DNA of 64,000 bases, taken from the NCBI GenBank assembly GCA_021399435.1, contig JAJTUP010000013.1:1240001-1304000 (forward strand), given 5' to 3'. Source of the stretch: Diaporthe sp. PMI_573. Taxonomy: Eukaryota; Ascomycota; Sordariomycetes; Diaporthales; Diaporthaceae. Shown one piece after another: positions 30,394 through 43,000 of this stretch. Within the stretch, counting starts at the first letter, position 1; the number at the start of each line of letters is the position of its first letter. The notes beneath the pieces were generated by a model that worked only from the letters and a program-made list of their open reading frames with translations, searched no databases and was not told the origin of the DNA. Made by a program: the position numbers and the translations under genes.

Positions 30394-33082
30394 ATGGCCA
30401 ATCATGCTTTACACAATGTCTCATCCTTGACGCTGAGTGACCCCAGAGTGGAGTACCGGACTGGACATCTTGGCGCTGGAGCGCTTCAAGAGCCTTATGT
30501 TGCTCACGCCGCCATCGGTGAGTGTAATGAAGGCAACCTCACCTGGAGCTGAAAAATCCGTAAGATTTCTGCCTGTCCGTTATTCATATACTACGCGCTA
30601 CTGACCGTACACACAGTTCAATATTCTCAATCCTCGAATCTAGACCTGCGTTAGTGTATTCACTGTCGGATGACGACCAATCGCTCTCCAGCATCGAGGT
30701 GAGGAGCCTGCGGCGAGGTTCTACAATCGAGTCGGGCAGACAGCTTGAGACCAGTTCAGATCAACCAAGGTGCCGCGGTGTTCTACGAAGATTCTTCGGT
30801 GGTAGAACTGAGGCTCATCGGGATGCGATTCAGAAAATGTTTGCAAATTCAATAAGCGAGATCGATAATGCCACGTCAAGGCATCAAGCGACCGACCTAC
30901 GACACTTGCGGCGACTGAGCAAAGAATATGGTAAATTCAAAGAGCGCCCAGCTGCAATGTGTTACCGATTGTTCTCATACTGGAGCTTTGCTACCCCGGG
31001 TCATGATGCAATTGCAACGAGGAAGTATCCTGGAGCCTGGTAATGGCTACTTCACAGCGGACTGCAATACTAATGAACTTGTAGATGAACACTTTCGCGA
31101 GTTGTTGGAAGAACAAGAAAACGTCTCGGCCTGGATGTGCCGTGTTGCATCCATGCTCAAGTCGGATAACCTCGAAGGCTCTCAACTTATGTAGGTAATC
31201 CTCACGACCAGGATGTGTGTAGAATTGCTTTGGGTTTTCTTTTCTTGGCTAATTCCGCCTGGTAGAACTCTTGCAGAAGAGCCAGGATCTGAGGATCTAC
31301 CGTCGTTCTTCTCATTCAGACACTTCACCCAGGCGACCATGACAAGCAACTTCAAGACTATACATAGCGAGCCGGTGTGGGTTCTACTGTTCGTCGTAGC
31401 AGTCGCCTGGGGGATATATCTGCAGCCTTGGGGACCTGGATCTGATGCCCAAGAGGCACATGAGCTTGCACGACCCATGGCGCTCATGCCCCCGTCCCTT
31501 CGCTCATCTCTCGTCACCCCGGGGCCGTCGCGCTGCATCCATTGGGGCTCAAGATCTCGGATACAGGGCAACTTGGACCCAAATCGTGGCGATAACGAAA
31601 TCTTCCTTCCATGGCTTCGATCAGTGACCAGCTTCAAGAGAGATCTGAACGTGTACATCTGGCAGCCTCATATGAGATTTCCCTCCACAGAATATGCCAA
31701 GATCATCACCTGTCCACCTCAGAATAAGAAGGGTGCCATGCGAATTGTTGTCTCCCTGCGCTCTTGTCGGCTTCACGCAGCCTTTACTGACAAGCAAGAC
31801 GCTTACTCTAGCCGAAGTAGTGAGGCTACTCTGGGGGGGGGGGGGAAGAAGCCCAATCATGGTCCAATGCGCTTCTGTCAGTCCTTTGTGTGCTGGAGGT
31901 TCTAGTCTCAGACACAGATGAGTTTTTACGATCTTACCACAACGAAACAGCTCGAATGGTAAGTACAACGTTTCTCTCTCTGTGAAAGTACTTATTTCTC
32001 ATGACATTGGCTAACAAGCCCAGTACAGAGGGTTGTCTCACGTCAAAATCCTACAATCAGCAAGTTGAGGTTCATGATGCACTTGGAGGACAGTAGGAAA
32101 ATCGCAAGTGACGGAGTAAAACATGCCACCGGCGTGTTGGACAACCTGGCCGTGTGGGCTGCGCAGAACACACAAGCAGGAACTGAAGCAAGGGCTGCCC
32201 TGCTTCACGCTGACAAGATGGCAGCACTACGAGAGGACCTTCAATTCTGCGACCGGGAACTTGAACGGCTCGGGTCTTACACCGAAGCTGACCAGCAGAT
32301 ACTGCGACAGCACTTCCAACTTTCTCAGGACCTGACGTTGTTCAGACTGACGCTATTGGCAGCCATTTTCCTGCCGCTCTCTTTCACTACCAGCTTGTTC
32401 GGCATGAATATGAGGAGCGCAGGGGAAGGCCCCTGGACCTTTTCTGATGTTACGAACAGTACCCTTGACCAGATTACGGACAACAATCTTCGCAGCAGTG
32501 CTGAGGCTCTTGTCTCGATTGTTTCAAGCTCTGGCAACTACAATTACGACTGGGGAGTCTTCGCCGGGACAGCCATTGGCCTCCTCTTCATCCTTCCGTT
32601 CACCCCGGCCGTAGGAACCATCATGCGTGTCACGGTGATATCAGTGGTTAGATATGCAAAGTATTGGCGGGCGTTGACCTTGTTGATAGGAGGCGTTCTT
32701 TTGTTGGCTGTGGTAACAACCAGCATCTTCGGCCTATTTTTCTATGAAGCTTTCTATTGGGGGTCTTATGACTTCACTTATTGGCTGGATTTCTCGGAAG
32801 ACCTGGATCGCATGGCTCTTGGTTTCCTTTATGCATACTGGGCTATCAACGGCTTGCTGCTTGTGGTGCTGATCTTCTTGGTATACCAGAGTTGGAGTGA
32901 AGGCAAGGAGCGTTCCTTCTGGACGACACAAGCTACTCATCACAGCTGCGTTTTTCACGGCCGACATGCTTAGATGGTCACAACCTTTTCCCTATATGAT
33001 TTTTCCTTGGGTATGGCTGGGACTTTTCAATGCCTGGTCAAGGCGATGGTGGTGGAAGACTAGATTCACAATGTGGAGGTGA
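30394..33082 (+). pseudogene. Decayed CorA-like divalent cation transporter
   Basis: Segments in successive frames add up to one fungal CorA-like membrane protein. In order these are: an N-terminal part (VEYRTGHLGAGALQEPYVAHA) stopped by TGA at 30550; a cytosolic part (VYSLSDDDQSLSSIE ... CYRLFSYWSFA); a frame change near 31000 into LEPGNGYFTADCNTNELVDEHF; a region with a first membrane segment (PVWVLLFVVAVAWGIYL); and VTSFKRDLNVYIWQPHMRFPS. Frame changes follow near 31795 and in a G run at about 31832-31843. The CorA core FLPLSFTTSLFGMNM (GMN motif) comes next with several membrane helices, then another frame change near 32925 into the last helix and a basic end (WWWKTRFTMW). An intron at about 31969-32030 is intact. 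At least four indels plus a nonsense codon argue for a pseudogene. Homopolymer sequencing error could explain only one of them. Confidence 0.75.
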
Positions 33083-33768
33083 GAACGGGCAAGTACTTGA
33101 TTAGGAGCGAATAGTTTTATGTTAGCTGGCAGACGCCTCCGAAGAGTGTGGGGACTGCACGATTCTGACATCTCTCAAGACTCTATACATGCCATCCATC
33201 TCATCACCTCTTCCTAAAGCAGTTCAGTTCATGAACCTGATACATGACTCTCTATGTCAGCTTTTCAGTCCTTGAAGCAAAGCTTGTTGGGATTGTAATT
33301 TCACTGCAAGGACAAACGGGATCATGCCCAGAGCCTGTCTTGGGATGGAATATCTTTACTCGTCTGATGCACGATGCACGTAGCACAACACTACCCCATC
33401 GTCGGCCGGGCCTGGGAGAGTGATACAGTATGGCAGCAAAGCCTGCTCGCCCACCTGCCTCACGGCTCGACTTGCCCAGCAGGCAGGCAGCAGCACGCGG
33501 CGAAGACCAGGTCTGTCTGGTCGTTCCCATCGGGCTCATGTCCACCACAACTGCTAGGCGCTCGCTCGCACGCACGCCACCAGAAAGCGGGGCTTCCCGC
33601 ACAGAGAGATAGATAGAAAGAGGGGGAGACGAGGGAGGGTAGACCAGGCTGAAGCCATGAGGTTTCAAGCCCATGCGGGAGAGGCACGAACGAGAACAAG
33701 TGCGCCCGAGACCTGTGCGATGATGTATAATGAGTACACTTGTACATGTACATGTGTGCACGCTCGTG

Positions 33769-33819
<51 letters not shown>

Positions 33820-36468
33820 TGTTACCTCCTAGGCCTAGATTGGTTCGTACCAAGGCAGGTGTGTGCGATGAAGCACCGCAGCATGTCGGCGCCGTGTCAC
33901 CACGGGTCGGGTGTCCCAGCAGGTCGGACGGGCTGGTCTGCTCTGTCTGGCCACAGGTTCAAGAGCAGGCTCTACTCCCCTCTGGCTTCACTGATGAGGT
34001 GTCCATATGTGCGCACCCGGCGTGGCGCCCCTCAGCCCTAGACACACAGCTCCGACAGGGCCTCGGTGAGAGGCTGAGTGGTGAAGAGGCGTGACTGTGT
34101 GGGCTGAGAGTGGGCCCCTCTCTTTGAGACTGAACACCTCGCGCGGTTGAAATCTTTCCTTTTCTTTCTCGTCTCCTTCGTCTTCAGCTCGGCAGAGGGC
34201 GCGGCCGCCTACGAGATCGCAGGATCGCTCTCTCACGGGAAACCCTGTTCCTGACTTCCGGAGAAATTATGCACCTGTTAACCCCCCCCCTCCAATGGGC
34301 CAGCTGCGAGAGTGGGTAGGGTGAGATAAAGGAGCGTAGAAAGGTCACACAAATGTTTCTGGCAGCACAAGGAGGCGGTTGACTACATTGCCGCCGGGGT
34401 GCCTTGCCAACCAGTGAGGTGGCGTCGTACTCTTGGGATCTGACTGCGTCGGCCGCCAACGTCAGACGGGATCCCAACGGAGGCTTCTCTTCTTTGCCTT
34501 TGGCTCCTCTTTGCTTTGTCTGGCCTCCGGGATCTGCTGGTCGAAGATCCTCATCCCCCCTTTCTCTCTTCTTATTATTAGTATTAGTCGGCACTGCGCA
34601 TTGTTCTGTGGCATTTCGCAGCTAGGCGGCACGGAAATGGGCGGTTCATGCGGTTGGTTGGTTGCCTCGCAACAGACAGCATGCAGTGCCAACCTCGCCG
34701 GCTTATGGCCCGGCTCGCGGCCGTGGTGCAGCACTGGCGCAAGGTTCCGCTGGGCTGTGTTGCCCTTCTCGTGCCAAAGTGAAGGTGTTGTCCTGCCTCC
34801 GGATCAGGGGTAAAATGCAGTTGGTCATCCTGCCCCACACATCCTGGCCCCAGCAGCCCAGCAGGTAGGGACAGCTGGTTCCTTCGGCCGACATCGTCGT
34901 CTTCGTCGCTGTCGTGAGTGGCTGCTGTAGACAAGAAAAGAAATGACCCGAAAACAGCAGAGTCGTCACCCAGTCATCAGCAGTTCATCTCATGTCGTTA
35001 ATCTCCCTAAATGATGTCCAAAACACCGCCTCTAATTTTGGGACGAACGCGGGCCAAATGGACAGTGTCAGTCAGCTAGTTCAGGGCCCCCCCTTCCCTC
35101 CTTGCCTCCCGCCTTGGCGGTTGGTGGGCACACCCCAGAGGTTGCGTGGGTGCCCTGCCCAGGCCCAGCCGAGGCCGGGAAGGATCCAAATTACCGGCCG
35201 ACGATGGAGTGATGTTGCGCTGCGATGCGCGCACTACCACACTGACGGTTGCAAGCGAACGCAAGCGAGCAAACAAGCGAGCCAGGCACGCGAACAACTC
35301 CTTCTTTTCCAGTTCCGGGCTAGCTGTCCTAGGCCTAGGCGAGCCTTACGTGGCCCAGCAGACGACGACGATCGATCGCGGAAGATGACGAGACCAAAGA
35401 AATGCCAGACTAACGCCCCCTCGGATTGTGGGTTCCAGAAATAAAAAGTACCTTCTTTGATCATCAATATTCTGTAGTATCGCAGTAGCAGAAATAGCAC
35501 AGGAGTAAACTTGTTATTCTGCTGGGCTAGTGCGTGCATGCGGCTGAGACACAACGAGGGGCGAAATTTCTGTTTCCGACACAGAATTCTTCAGCACGGG
35601 GGGAAAAAAAAGAAGCTTTTAGCACGCAACAAGCAAAAAGAGTTGCAAAAAGAAAAGTAAAGTGCTCACCGTTCAGCTCGCCTCGGCTGTCACTTTCATT
35701 TGGCACATGGGGGCCCCCTCCCCCTCCGCTTCGGTGATGAAGGACAGCGTCAGCCACACGGGGCCAATGACGCGTGCGGAATCACCGCAGCGGTTGGATG
35801 GGGCGCTGACGCCTGTGGTGAGGAAGACTGCAATTCACCAAGGGACCCACCTTTTCCGAACGACAGCCCCCAAGCCACGACAAGGGGCCAAATCAAGGCC
35901 GGTGAACAGGGTGGACAAATCACCAACAACAATAACTTCTTCAATGTGAATGATTTCATGTCATCAAAAGACTTCAAAAATTGGATGTTTCGTACTAGCT
36001 TTTATATACAAGTATCGAATATTTGAATAAGGTGCAAGTGCTCATCTGAGCCTGGTAATGAGTGTGGTGAAGTGATAAGATTTGTTGAAGCGAGTGCCGG
36101 TTGTGCTGGAGCTGCACCAGCCAGGTACAGATAGACACAGCCCCAGATCCGTGAGTTTGTCTATACTCGTCAATCGTAGAACCGTCACCCCTTTTCTATC
36201 ATCCTCCGGGAAACATCAAAGCCGAGATCGCTGGTGTGCAACCCTTATTGCCCCAAAACTCCTCCTTCCTGTAGCTGCCTGCCTCGCTGGCGCTGGGGGA
36301 ACGGGGTATCTCTATATACACAAGACCAATGGTTCGGGTCATGTGGTGTATGGTTGAATGTTAGATATTGTGGTTGATCGTAGCTTCGTTGGAAAGCTGC
36401 GCCTCCAGAGCGCGCTGTTTCACCTCCACCGCCATCCTGCCTCGCTCATCCCCTCAAGTTGGCTGAGC
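33083..36468. other. Gene-poor stretch with simple repeats
   Basis: About 3.4 kb has no recognisable gene. It holds a compound microsatellite at 33772-33822, a C homopolymer near 34284, an A-rich tract near 35605, and scattered short frames on both strands with skewed composition only. No transposase, reverse transcriptase or tRNA signal is seen. Confidence 0.55.
33772..33822 (+). repeat. Compound microsatellite (TC)n(TG)n
   Basis: About fifteen TC units run directly into about ten TG units. The whole tract is pyrimidine- then alternating-type DNA, preceded by a TGTACATGTACATG stretch (33751-33764). Confidence 0.95.
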
Positions 36469-37062
36469 TTAGACCCTGAACTGACGCGAGTGCAGGCGTG
36501 CGGGGGTCCAGTTGGGGTTGGTGACGGCAGCACGAGGGTAGACCTGCTGCTCAAGATCCCGTGTGGCCAGGGCAGCCTTGTACACGACTTGGTTGCCACC
36601 GCCCAGGGTGGTGACCAGGTGGGTGCTTGTCGTGGCCTTGGTCTGGATGTCATCAGGCAGGCGGTAGAGTGTGTCGCACAGAAAGGTTGTGCAGCCGGAC
36701 ACGGGGGACTCGGTGTCGATGGGGTACATCATGTAGACGCCACTGTGGTCGTTCTCGTCGACGATGGCTGACACGTCGAAGTAGGTCAACCCACCCCAGC
36801 TGTTGAAGTTCACCTCGCCAAGCATACCAGGGGTGTTGTCAGCGCCAGAGGAGACGGCGTAGTAGTTGCCGATCCAAGAATCGGGAATGGTGACAGTGAC
36901 GTTCTGCCCAGCGGGAACATCGGTAGACTCAACCGAGGGAAGGCCAGAGTTGGGGGTGAAGTGAATGGTGCGGTCGGTATCGTCCATGGACACGAAGGTG
37001 ACCTGGTTGACAGCCCCCGCCAGGGTGGCAGAGGCAAGGAGTGCGAGAGTGCTGTACTGCAT
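36469..37062 (-). CDS. Secreted thaumatin-like (CetA/BYS1-type) protein
   Basis: A single exon encodes 197 aa. A signal peptide is evident (MQYSTLALLASATLAGAVNQ, cleavage about residue 17-20). The mature part matches a family of small secreted fungal proteins related to CetA and BYS1 (sometimes labelled 'DNase1 protein' in fungal annotations without enzymatic support). Its blocks are VTFVSMDDTDRTIHFTP, IPDSWIGNYYAVSSGADNTPGMLGE and FNSWGGLTYFDVSAIVD, then SGCTTFLCDTLYRLPDDIQTKAT with the conserved Cys pair. One N-glycosylation site (NVTV) is present. These proteins are extracellular or wall-associated. Function is not established. The C-terminus beyond LVTTLGGGN is variable. A TATAAA on the same strand at 37401-37396 could be its core promoter. 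Confidence 0.8.
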   Translation of the reverse strand: MQYSTLALLASATLAGAVNQVTFVSMDDTDRTIHFTPNSGLPSVESTDVPAGQNVTVTIPDSWIGNYYAVSSGADNTPGMLGEVNFNSWGGLTYFDVSAIVDENDHSGVYMMYPIDTESPVSGCTTFLCDTLYRLPDDIQTKATTSTHLVTTLGGGNQVVYKAALATRDLEQQVYPRAAVTNPNWTPARLHSRQFRV

Positions 37063-40000
37063 TGTGACTAGTGTCGGTATGTCTATGGGCTGAAGTGTGT
37101 AGGTTTATGTTGTCAGAAGTAGACCGGAGCAGTTTCCAGAAGAGATGTGCTTGATAGAAATCCTTTCGAAGGCTTTCTGATATCTGCAAAGATTGATCGT
37201 GAAGATCGGAGTCAAAAGTCGCCCGGGACTTGAGTTTGTCTAATTGGTTTGATATTGCGCGTTGCAAAGAGTGAATAGCCCGTGGCTAGAAAGAGTGTGT
37301 TTTCCGTAAGGAAGGTAAATTCACAACGGCTTGCCGAAATGTGAAGATCAATTCAAGTGAAAGATCTGTCTGCAGGGAATCGTGGGACAGGCTCCTTTAT
37401 ACCCATCCGTCTCCCACATGTTGGCCATGCTCATGAGGGGGAAACAAATTTAAAATGGAGGGTGTGATGGGGTTCCCGTTGTGAGAGAAACGCCCAGGCA
37501 TCCTGGCAAAGCATGTCCCAGGTACCCAGGTACCTGGTGACAAGGGCGGTCCAGACAACAGCAGTGGGTCTCTCGACATCCCAAAGCAGGCCGAGTCAAG
37601 AGCCGACGGGGCACGCCACGATTCCCTCTGCCGGCACCAGATCGGATGCGCTAGCTGGCCAATGAGCTGGGGCTGTTTTCGGTGTTATTCGGTACCCGCC
37701 AAATCTTTCAGTCAGCAACTTTGTCTTCAACGGTCCAGGTACCCGCAACCTTGTTTTCCACCCTTTGACCCTTTACCCACTTGGGCCGACACTTGTCAGT
37801 GGACGGCCGAGACGGCCAAGGCCACTACTGTGTAGAAAACAAGATTTACCTCTCTCTTCGGCTCGAGGCACGCTACTGGGATAATGTATCCCCCCCCTCC
37901 TCCACTCAATCTGGCTCCATAGACAATGCCATTCTCTGATTGCCCGTCGGGCGGTTAGACTGGCAGCTGTCTGCCGCTCGCAACGGTTCTTATGAGCCGT
38001 ACTATAGCGTCCATGCGGTCATCTTCTCGAGTCCTTGAAACAAATTCAGAGTAGCAGGGCGTGCGATTCTGTTGCGTGAAGCTCACTCGGGGACAAGAAC
38101 TCGATGTCCTCAACCTCTGCTAGCAAGCTGCACCCAAGAGCCGGCCGACAGCCATAACAAGAAACATGAACCCAGCATGCGTGGCCGCCACGTACTTGAG
38201 TACTTTGCAGTGCTGTACTTATGGGCCTAGCACAAGGACAAAAACGCGGCCGGTGAAAAAAGGAAGAGCACATGGTGGCGTTGGTGTCCTAGAATACCCG
38301 TCAAAGGAATTGGAACAGGCTACTGACGTGTCCCTTCGGATGTCCTGGGGCGGTTGGGCCTGGACTTTTGAAAAAAAACAAGGAAAGAAAAAAGAAAAAA
38401 TAAGTTTGGCTAGGGAGTTTCGCCAAGCGCTAGGACCTTCCAGCTGAAGGTGGGGCGGCAGTCAGGCACTTCTCAGCCCTGATTGGCTGGGTATCGCTTC
38501 CGGTGACGGGTACCTGAGCGACCATAGGGCCAACCATGTGTCTGTTCCTGACAGGCCCGGCCGGCGAGGATTCTTGGGTGGGATCGGCTCAGGGGCAAGC
38601 CCACGGCTCTGCATGTGCCTGAGCCGGAAACAACACTGCTGTTTGGCTGGGGGTTTGAAAGGGAGGGTAGGACAACCCAACAGAACTTCGGACTTTCATT
38701 TCTCACCATATGTGCCATTGCAACCATCCTCGACAAGCCAGCGTGACAGACATTCCCAAGTAGCCCATGTGGATCCACTCGCCAAGGCGTGGCTTCGTCA
38801 ACACTTGGTCTGGAAACAAGCGCGCGATGATCTGGGCGAGGGGCACCGCGCCTGTGTAGCAAAATTCCTTCTTTTCGCCGAAAAAGCTTCCATGAATGCA
38901 GCCAAGGGGCTGAGGGGCAGAAGAGATCTCCTAAATCTGCTGAAGATCCAGAGACGCAGAAATGTTTTCACGTGCACTAACCCCGCCCAAAGCCAAAGCC
39001 GCCGGAACTTGTGAGCGGGCGCTCGGAGCAATCAAGCCGAGTGGACACTACCGCACACAAGCAGAGTTGGTGCAGCAGCAGTCATACTGGCCTCCTGGCC
39101 ACACCGGCAGACCGGTAAGGTTTTTCCTCTCATCGATGATCTTTGTCAGAGGTTGGAAAGATTGGGTCTGCTGTCAAGCGCTAGAGTGGGGTGATGGTTC
39201 GGATGCCCACCTGTCTCGAGCACAGCGACTCATCCAACCTTCGCCCCCCCGCAAACGGCTTTCAGCGTTAACCCCAGCAATGGGCGATTTCTGCTGAGCA
39301 CTCCCGGATGGGCCAATGGGCATAAATGCTGGTTGACGCGGCCGTGCTACGTCTCATAGAGAGTCCGGGCCATGTCCAAGCGATGTTATCTTGGGTGTGC
39401 TGCAGTTGGGGGTTGGAGCCAACCGATCACAGCAGCGCAGGTGTGGTCTGCGAACGGGGAGGCGTAGCCAGTCGGTGATTGCTGCCCAGCATCGTCCCAG
39501 CGAGCTCGGTTCGAAGTCTCACACCGACGTCCTGCATTTAGTTGACCGTAATGGAGGGGAAGTTGTTTGGGCCCCGGCCTCAGAGTTTTCAGCCTGCATG
39601 TGAATAGACCAACAAGCCAATGTTGCTCGGTGTCACAGTACATTGGCCGGAAGTGTATCGCAGGATCTTGGGTGAGCACTTTGCCAGTGGCGCGGGGACA
39701 CAAGGCACCAAGCAACAGGAAATCGCGCATTCCAGTTGCTGTTATTGGCGGGTTTGTGGTGCTCCTACTCGGTCAGCAAAGGTGTTGTCAACCTTGGAAG
39801 GCTTGCCAAGCATTTCCAGAACAGGGTTTTGACGGCGGACGGGACGGACAGGACGTGGGAATCGCACCTCCCAGGTCGTGAGTGTGCCCAGAGTCGACCA
39901 AAAAGTGCAGACGACCAGGGTCCGGGTTCCCACAAGGCTCTATCGATAGCGATGGGCGAATGGCATTGCGGGCCGACTGCAACGTCAGAACGTGTGCTGC

Positions 40001-43000
40001 TATGGGCCACAGATCGACGTTGATCGCCAGGCACCTTGGTACCACAGTAAAAGGTTGACAGACAACCCGCTAGTCGCTTGGGATTCGTGAAAGCTTGTGT
40101 TGGTAATCCATCGCCGATCGTGACCCAAAAGACGTCCGCTCTTCGCTCTGGACCGAACAACTCAACAACTCGGGACTGGAGAGCCGAGGTCCATGAAGAT
40201 CGTCTCTGGAAGTTGATCCTGTCTACTGCGACAACTCGGCTGGCCGAGAATCGGATGCTGCAGAATTTGCCCACCATTACATCGTTATGATGAATGTGGG
40301 CGCACACAGATGCGGAGAGGATGCCGGCACTGTGAGTAAATTTTCGCCCACAACTTGGCGGCTCGCTGACTCTCGGTCCAGGAGCCCACACTCGACCACT
40401 TGGAGAACGCGATGCTCCTGACAATGCCATTTTCGATGTGAGGCCAGACTTCGAAGAACGCGACCCGAATAGGCAGGCATCTCCGAAAAGCGTGGTCAAC
40501 AAGAGATCAAGAAGGCCGGTCGCTTCGGATTGTCAAAAGACACCACATATGACAAATAGCACAGTAATAAGCGCCATATTGCGAGTGCTTCAGCAAACGT
40601 CTCTCTCCATCGTATGACCTGTAAAATGCTGGAGCGCGATGCCACGAGGACCAACATCGAGGCCCAGAGAATTGGCACCAGAGGTCGTCCAGCTGCGATG
40701 CCGTCCTTGTTGCGGATGGTGTCAAACAGGTTTCGGGCGACGACGTTCACTAACTCCGGTGATGGTAAGCAGCTTTGCATTTACGGCGTACTAAAGAATG
40801 TAATCTTCCGCATGTCCTGCGGTGTTAGCGGTCAGGAAGCGACGAGCAGAGCACCCTTTAGAACATCTTGAGCTTTGACGGCCAGTGTTGATGTCCCTGC
40901 CTTGACAAGTCGCGCCACACACACAGGAGGGATCGTATTCGCTTTTCTGGTCCGAGCCAACGCGTAAAGCCAGGCCCGAAACATCGTGGAAAGGGAAAGA
41001 CTTTCGCACGCCTGATGTTCAAAACAGGAGTAAGTATTGCCCGAACCCGAAATGGACCTAAAAAAAAACGTCGACGTTACCCGATTGCTGGTAGATTGAG
41101 CCCGAATCGGCCGGGAGCTGGTCGGTGCATCTCTGCCCGGTAACGGAAAAAGAGCGTCTGGCTTCTAGACCACCCCCGTAGAAAGGTCCAGTGCTTCAGA
41201 GTGTCTCCGAACAATTTTTCTCCGGTTTTTTTGACATCTGCCGCGTATCCACGATGTCGAGCCACCAAAGCGTCGGCTCTAGAAACAATTGGTGTCAGAC
41301 GGCGTCGGACAGCCACGCGACGGCTCTGCCGCTTCGATATTTCGGGTAAAAGCGCCGGGCAAGAACGCACCGTCGTAACGCGGGCCGAAGCCTTTTCGGG
41401 AATTCGCTTGACGGTTGCGATCCGTCAGCGGTTGGGTCTGGAAGGAATTGAGACTGCTAGACTGTCTTGGAGTGGACATGGTTGTTTCAACGATGTCTTT
41501 TCTCAAAGCAGCCGAGTTATTCCCGTTCTGTGAGACGAAAGTGCACACACTCAGCCTCCTCCTCGTTTCACTTGGCCCTGGTTGGTTAGTTAAGAACAAC
41601 GGCAAGCATCGAAGCTGGCGTGAACTTGGCCGGCGCTGTCTAGTAAGACTCAATGCCTCCTACGCGTTGCACAGTGGCTGCCCAGATTTGGCCTGGTCGA
41701 AAATGTCCCCAGACTTGAGAATATGAGACTCATTAGACCGATGTCGTGCCGATAGGGCCCGAGAGGCCTAGAGGTAACGAATGGCTCGAAGTGCTGGACC
41801 TTCCACGGTGGCGTACCGCATTCAGGGCTGCGAAACAGAAATCGCTCGACTGCGTTCTCGCGCAGGAGGCGGTCAAGAGAAGTGCGAAGACTCACATAAG
41901 CCTCGTTCTGGCCAAGCAGACGCTGGGAGGAGAGAGGGAAAAAAGTTTTATGGCTTCGGTAGGACATCGGAGCTGATACTCCCGGCTTCTGACAAAGACT
42001 TGCCTTCTCGATTTCTGATCCAGCAGGCTCTATGTTTGCTACCGATGCAGCATTTCAACTTCAGTTGCAACCAAGACAGCAGCCGTCAATATGGCGTATG
42101 GTGCGGTATGAGAAGTCGCCCGGTACGTGAATTAAGGGTCCGCAGCAACGCCAAATAAGCCGAGGATGATCCATGGCTGTAGATCATTAGCCCTTTCCCC
42201 TTCAACAGACAAGAACATCATGATTCGAAGGGAATCGCGAAGGCAGCCCCACCGCAGAGCGGCTAGAGCAACCCCTGCCCTCAGTGAATATCATAAGAAG
42301 GCAGCGAGAGTCTGTGGTGAATTCGATGAGCAATGCGAAGTCAAGTCAAGTTCGGGACCGCCACCAGGGAAGGCCACTCAGGGAGTCGTAAGTCGGCAGC
42401 AATGTTTGGGCAGCCTCCAGGTGTTGAGCACGTTGTCGTCCTGCCTTCGTGCGGCACACACTCGTCAAGATGCGGTCGCCAGAAAACAGATGTGGCTCAG
42501 GCAAAAAGCTTCGCAAGACATGTTGTTATCCAGCTCTTGCCCTCACATTCTCTAAGAGAAAGCCTTCCGAATGGCGCCTGTTGATGGACAGCTCACCATT
42601 CGACATTTGAGGAGAATCGAGATCGAACGGAGTACCCGGATCCCGGCGAACTTGCGGGTCCAGGCAAGGATTTGTCTGATGTGTGGCTTCTGGCAGATTT
42701 CTGTGCCCCGGCCGTCAAATATGATAGACATTGTGGATTTACTTGGTGTCTCTCCGATTCACCTTGTTCGGGTCGTCCATGCGTCGGTAGCTGAAGCAAG
42801 GGTGCCTCCCGACACCTGCTATTTTATCTGTGGGATAGAGCTCTTCGGTGATAGATACATGGGCTGTGCTCCGCGACAAGGGTCGCGCGAGGTAGTATGT
42901 TGCATGAGAAAGCATTCTCTAACGGCGTGGATATACTTTCATGACGGGCCAGGAAATGCTGAATAGTTGGATCGTCCCGATGTGCACAATAGGCGACTTG

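Noticed and set aside
39765..40502. 245-codon minus-strand frame in the gene-poor interval
   Set aside because: No domain, signal peptide, splice pattern or plausible composition. Frames of this length arise by chance in GC-balanced non-coding DNA.
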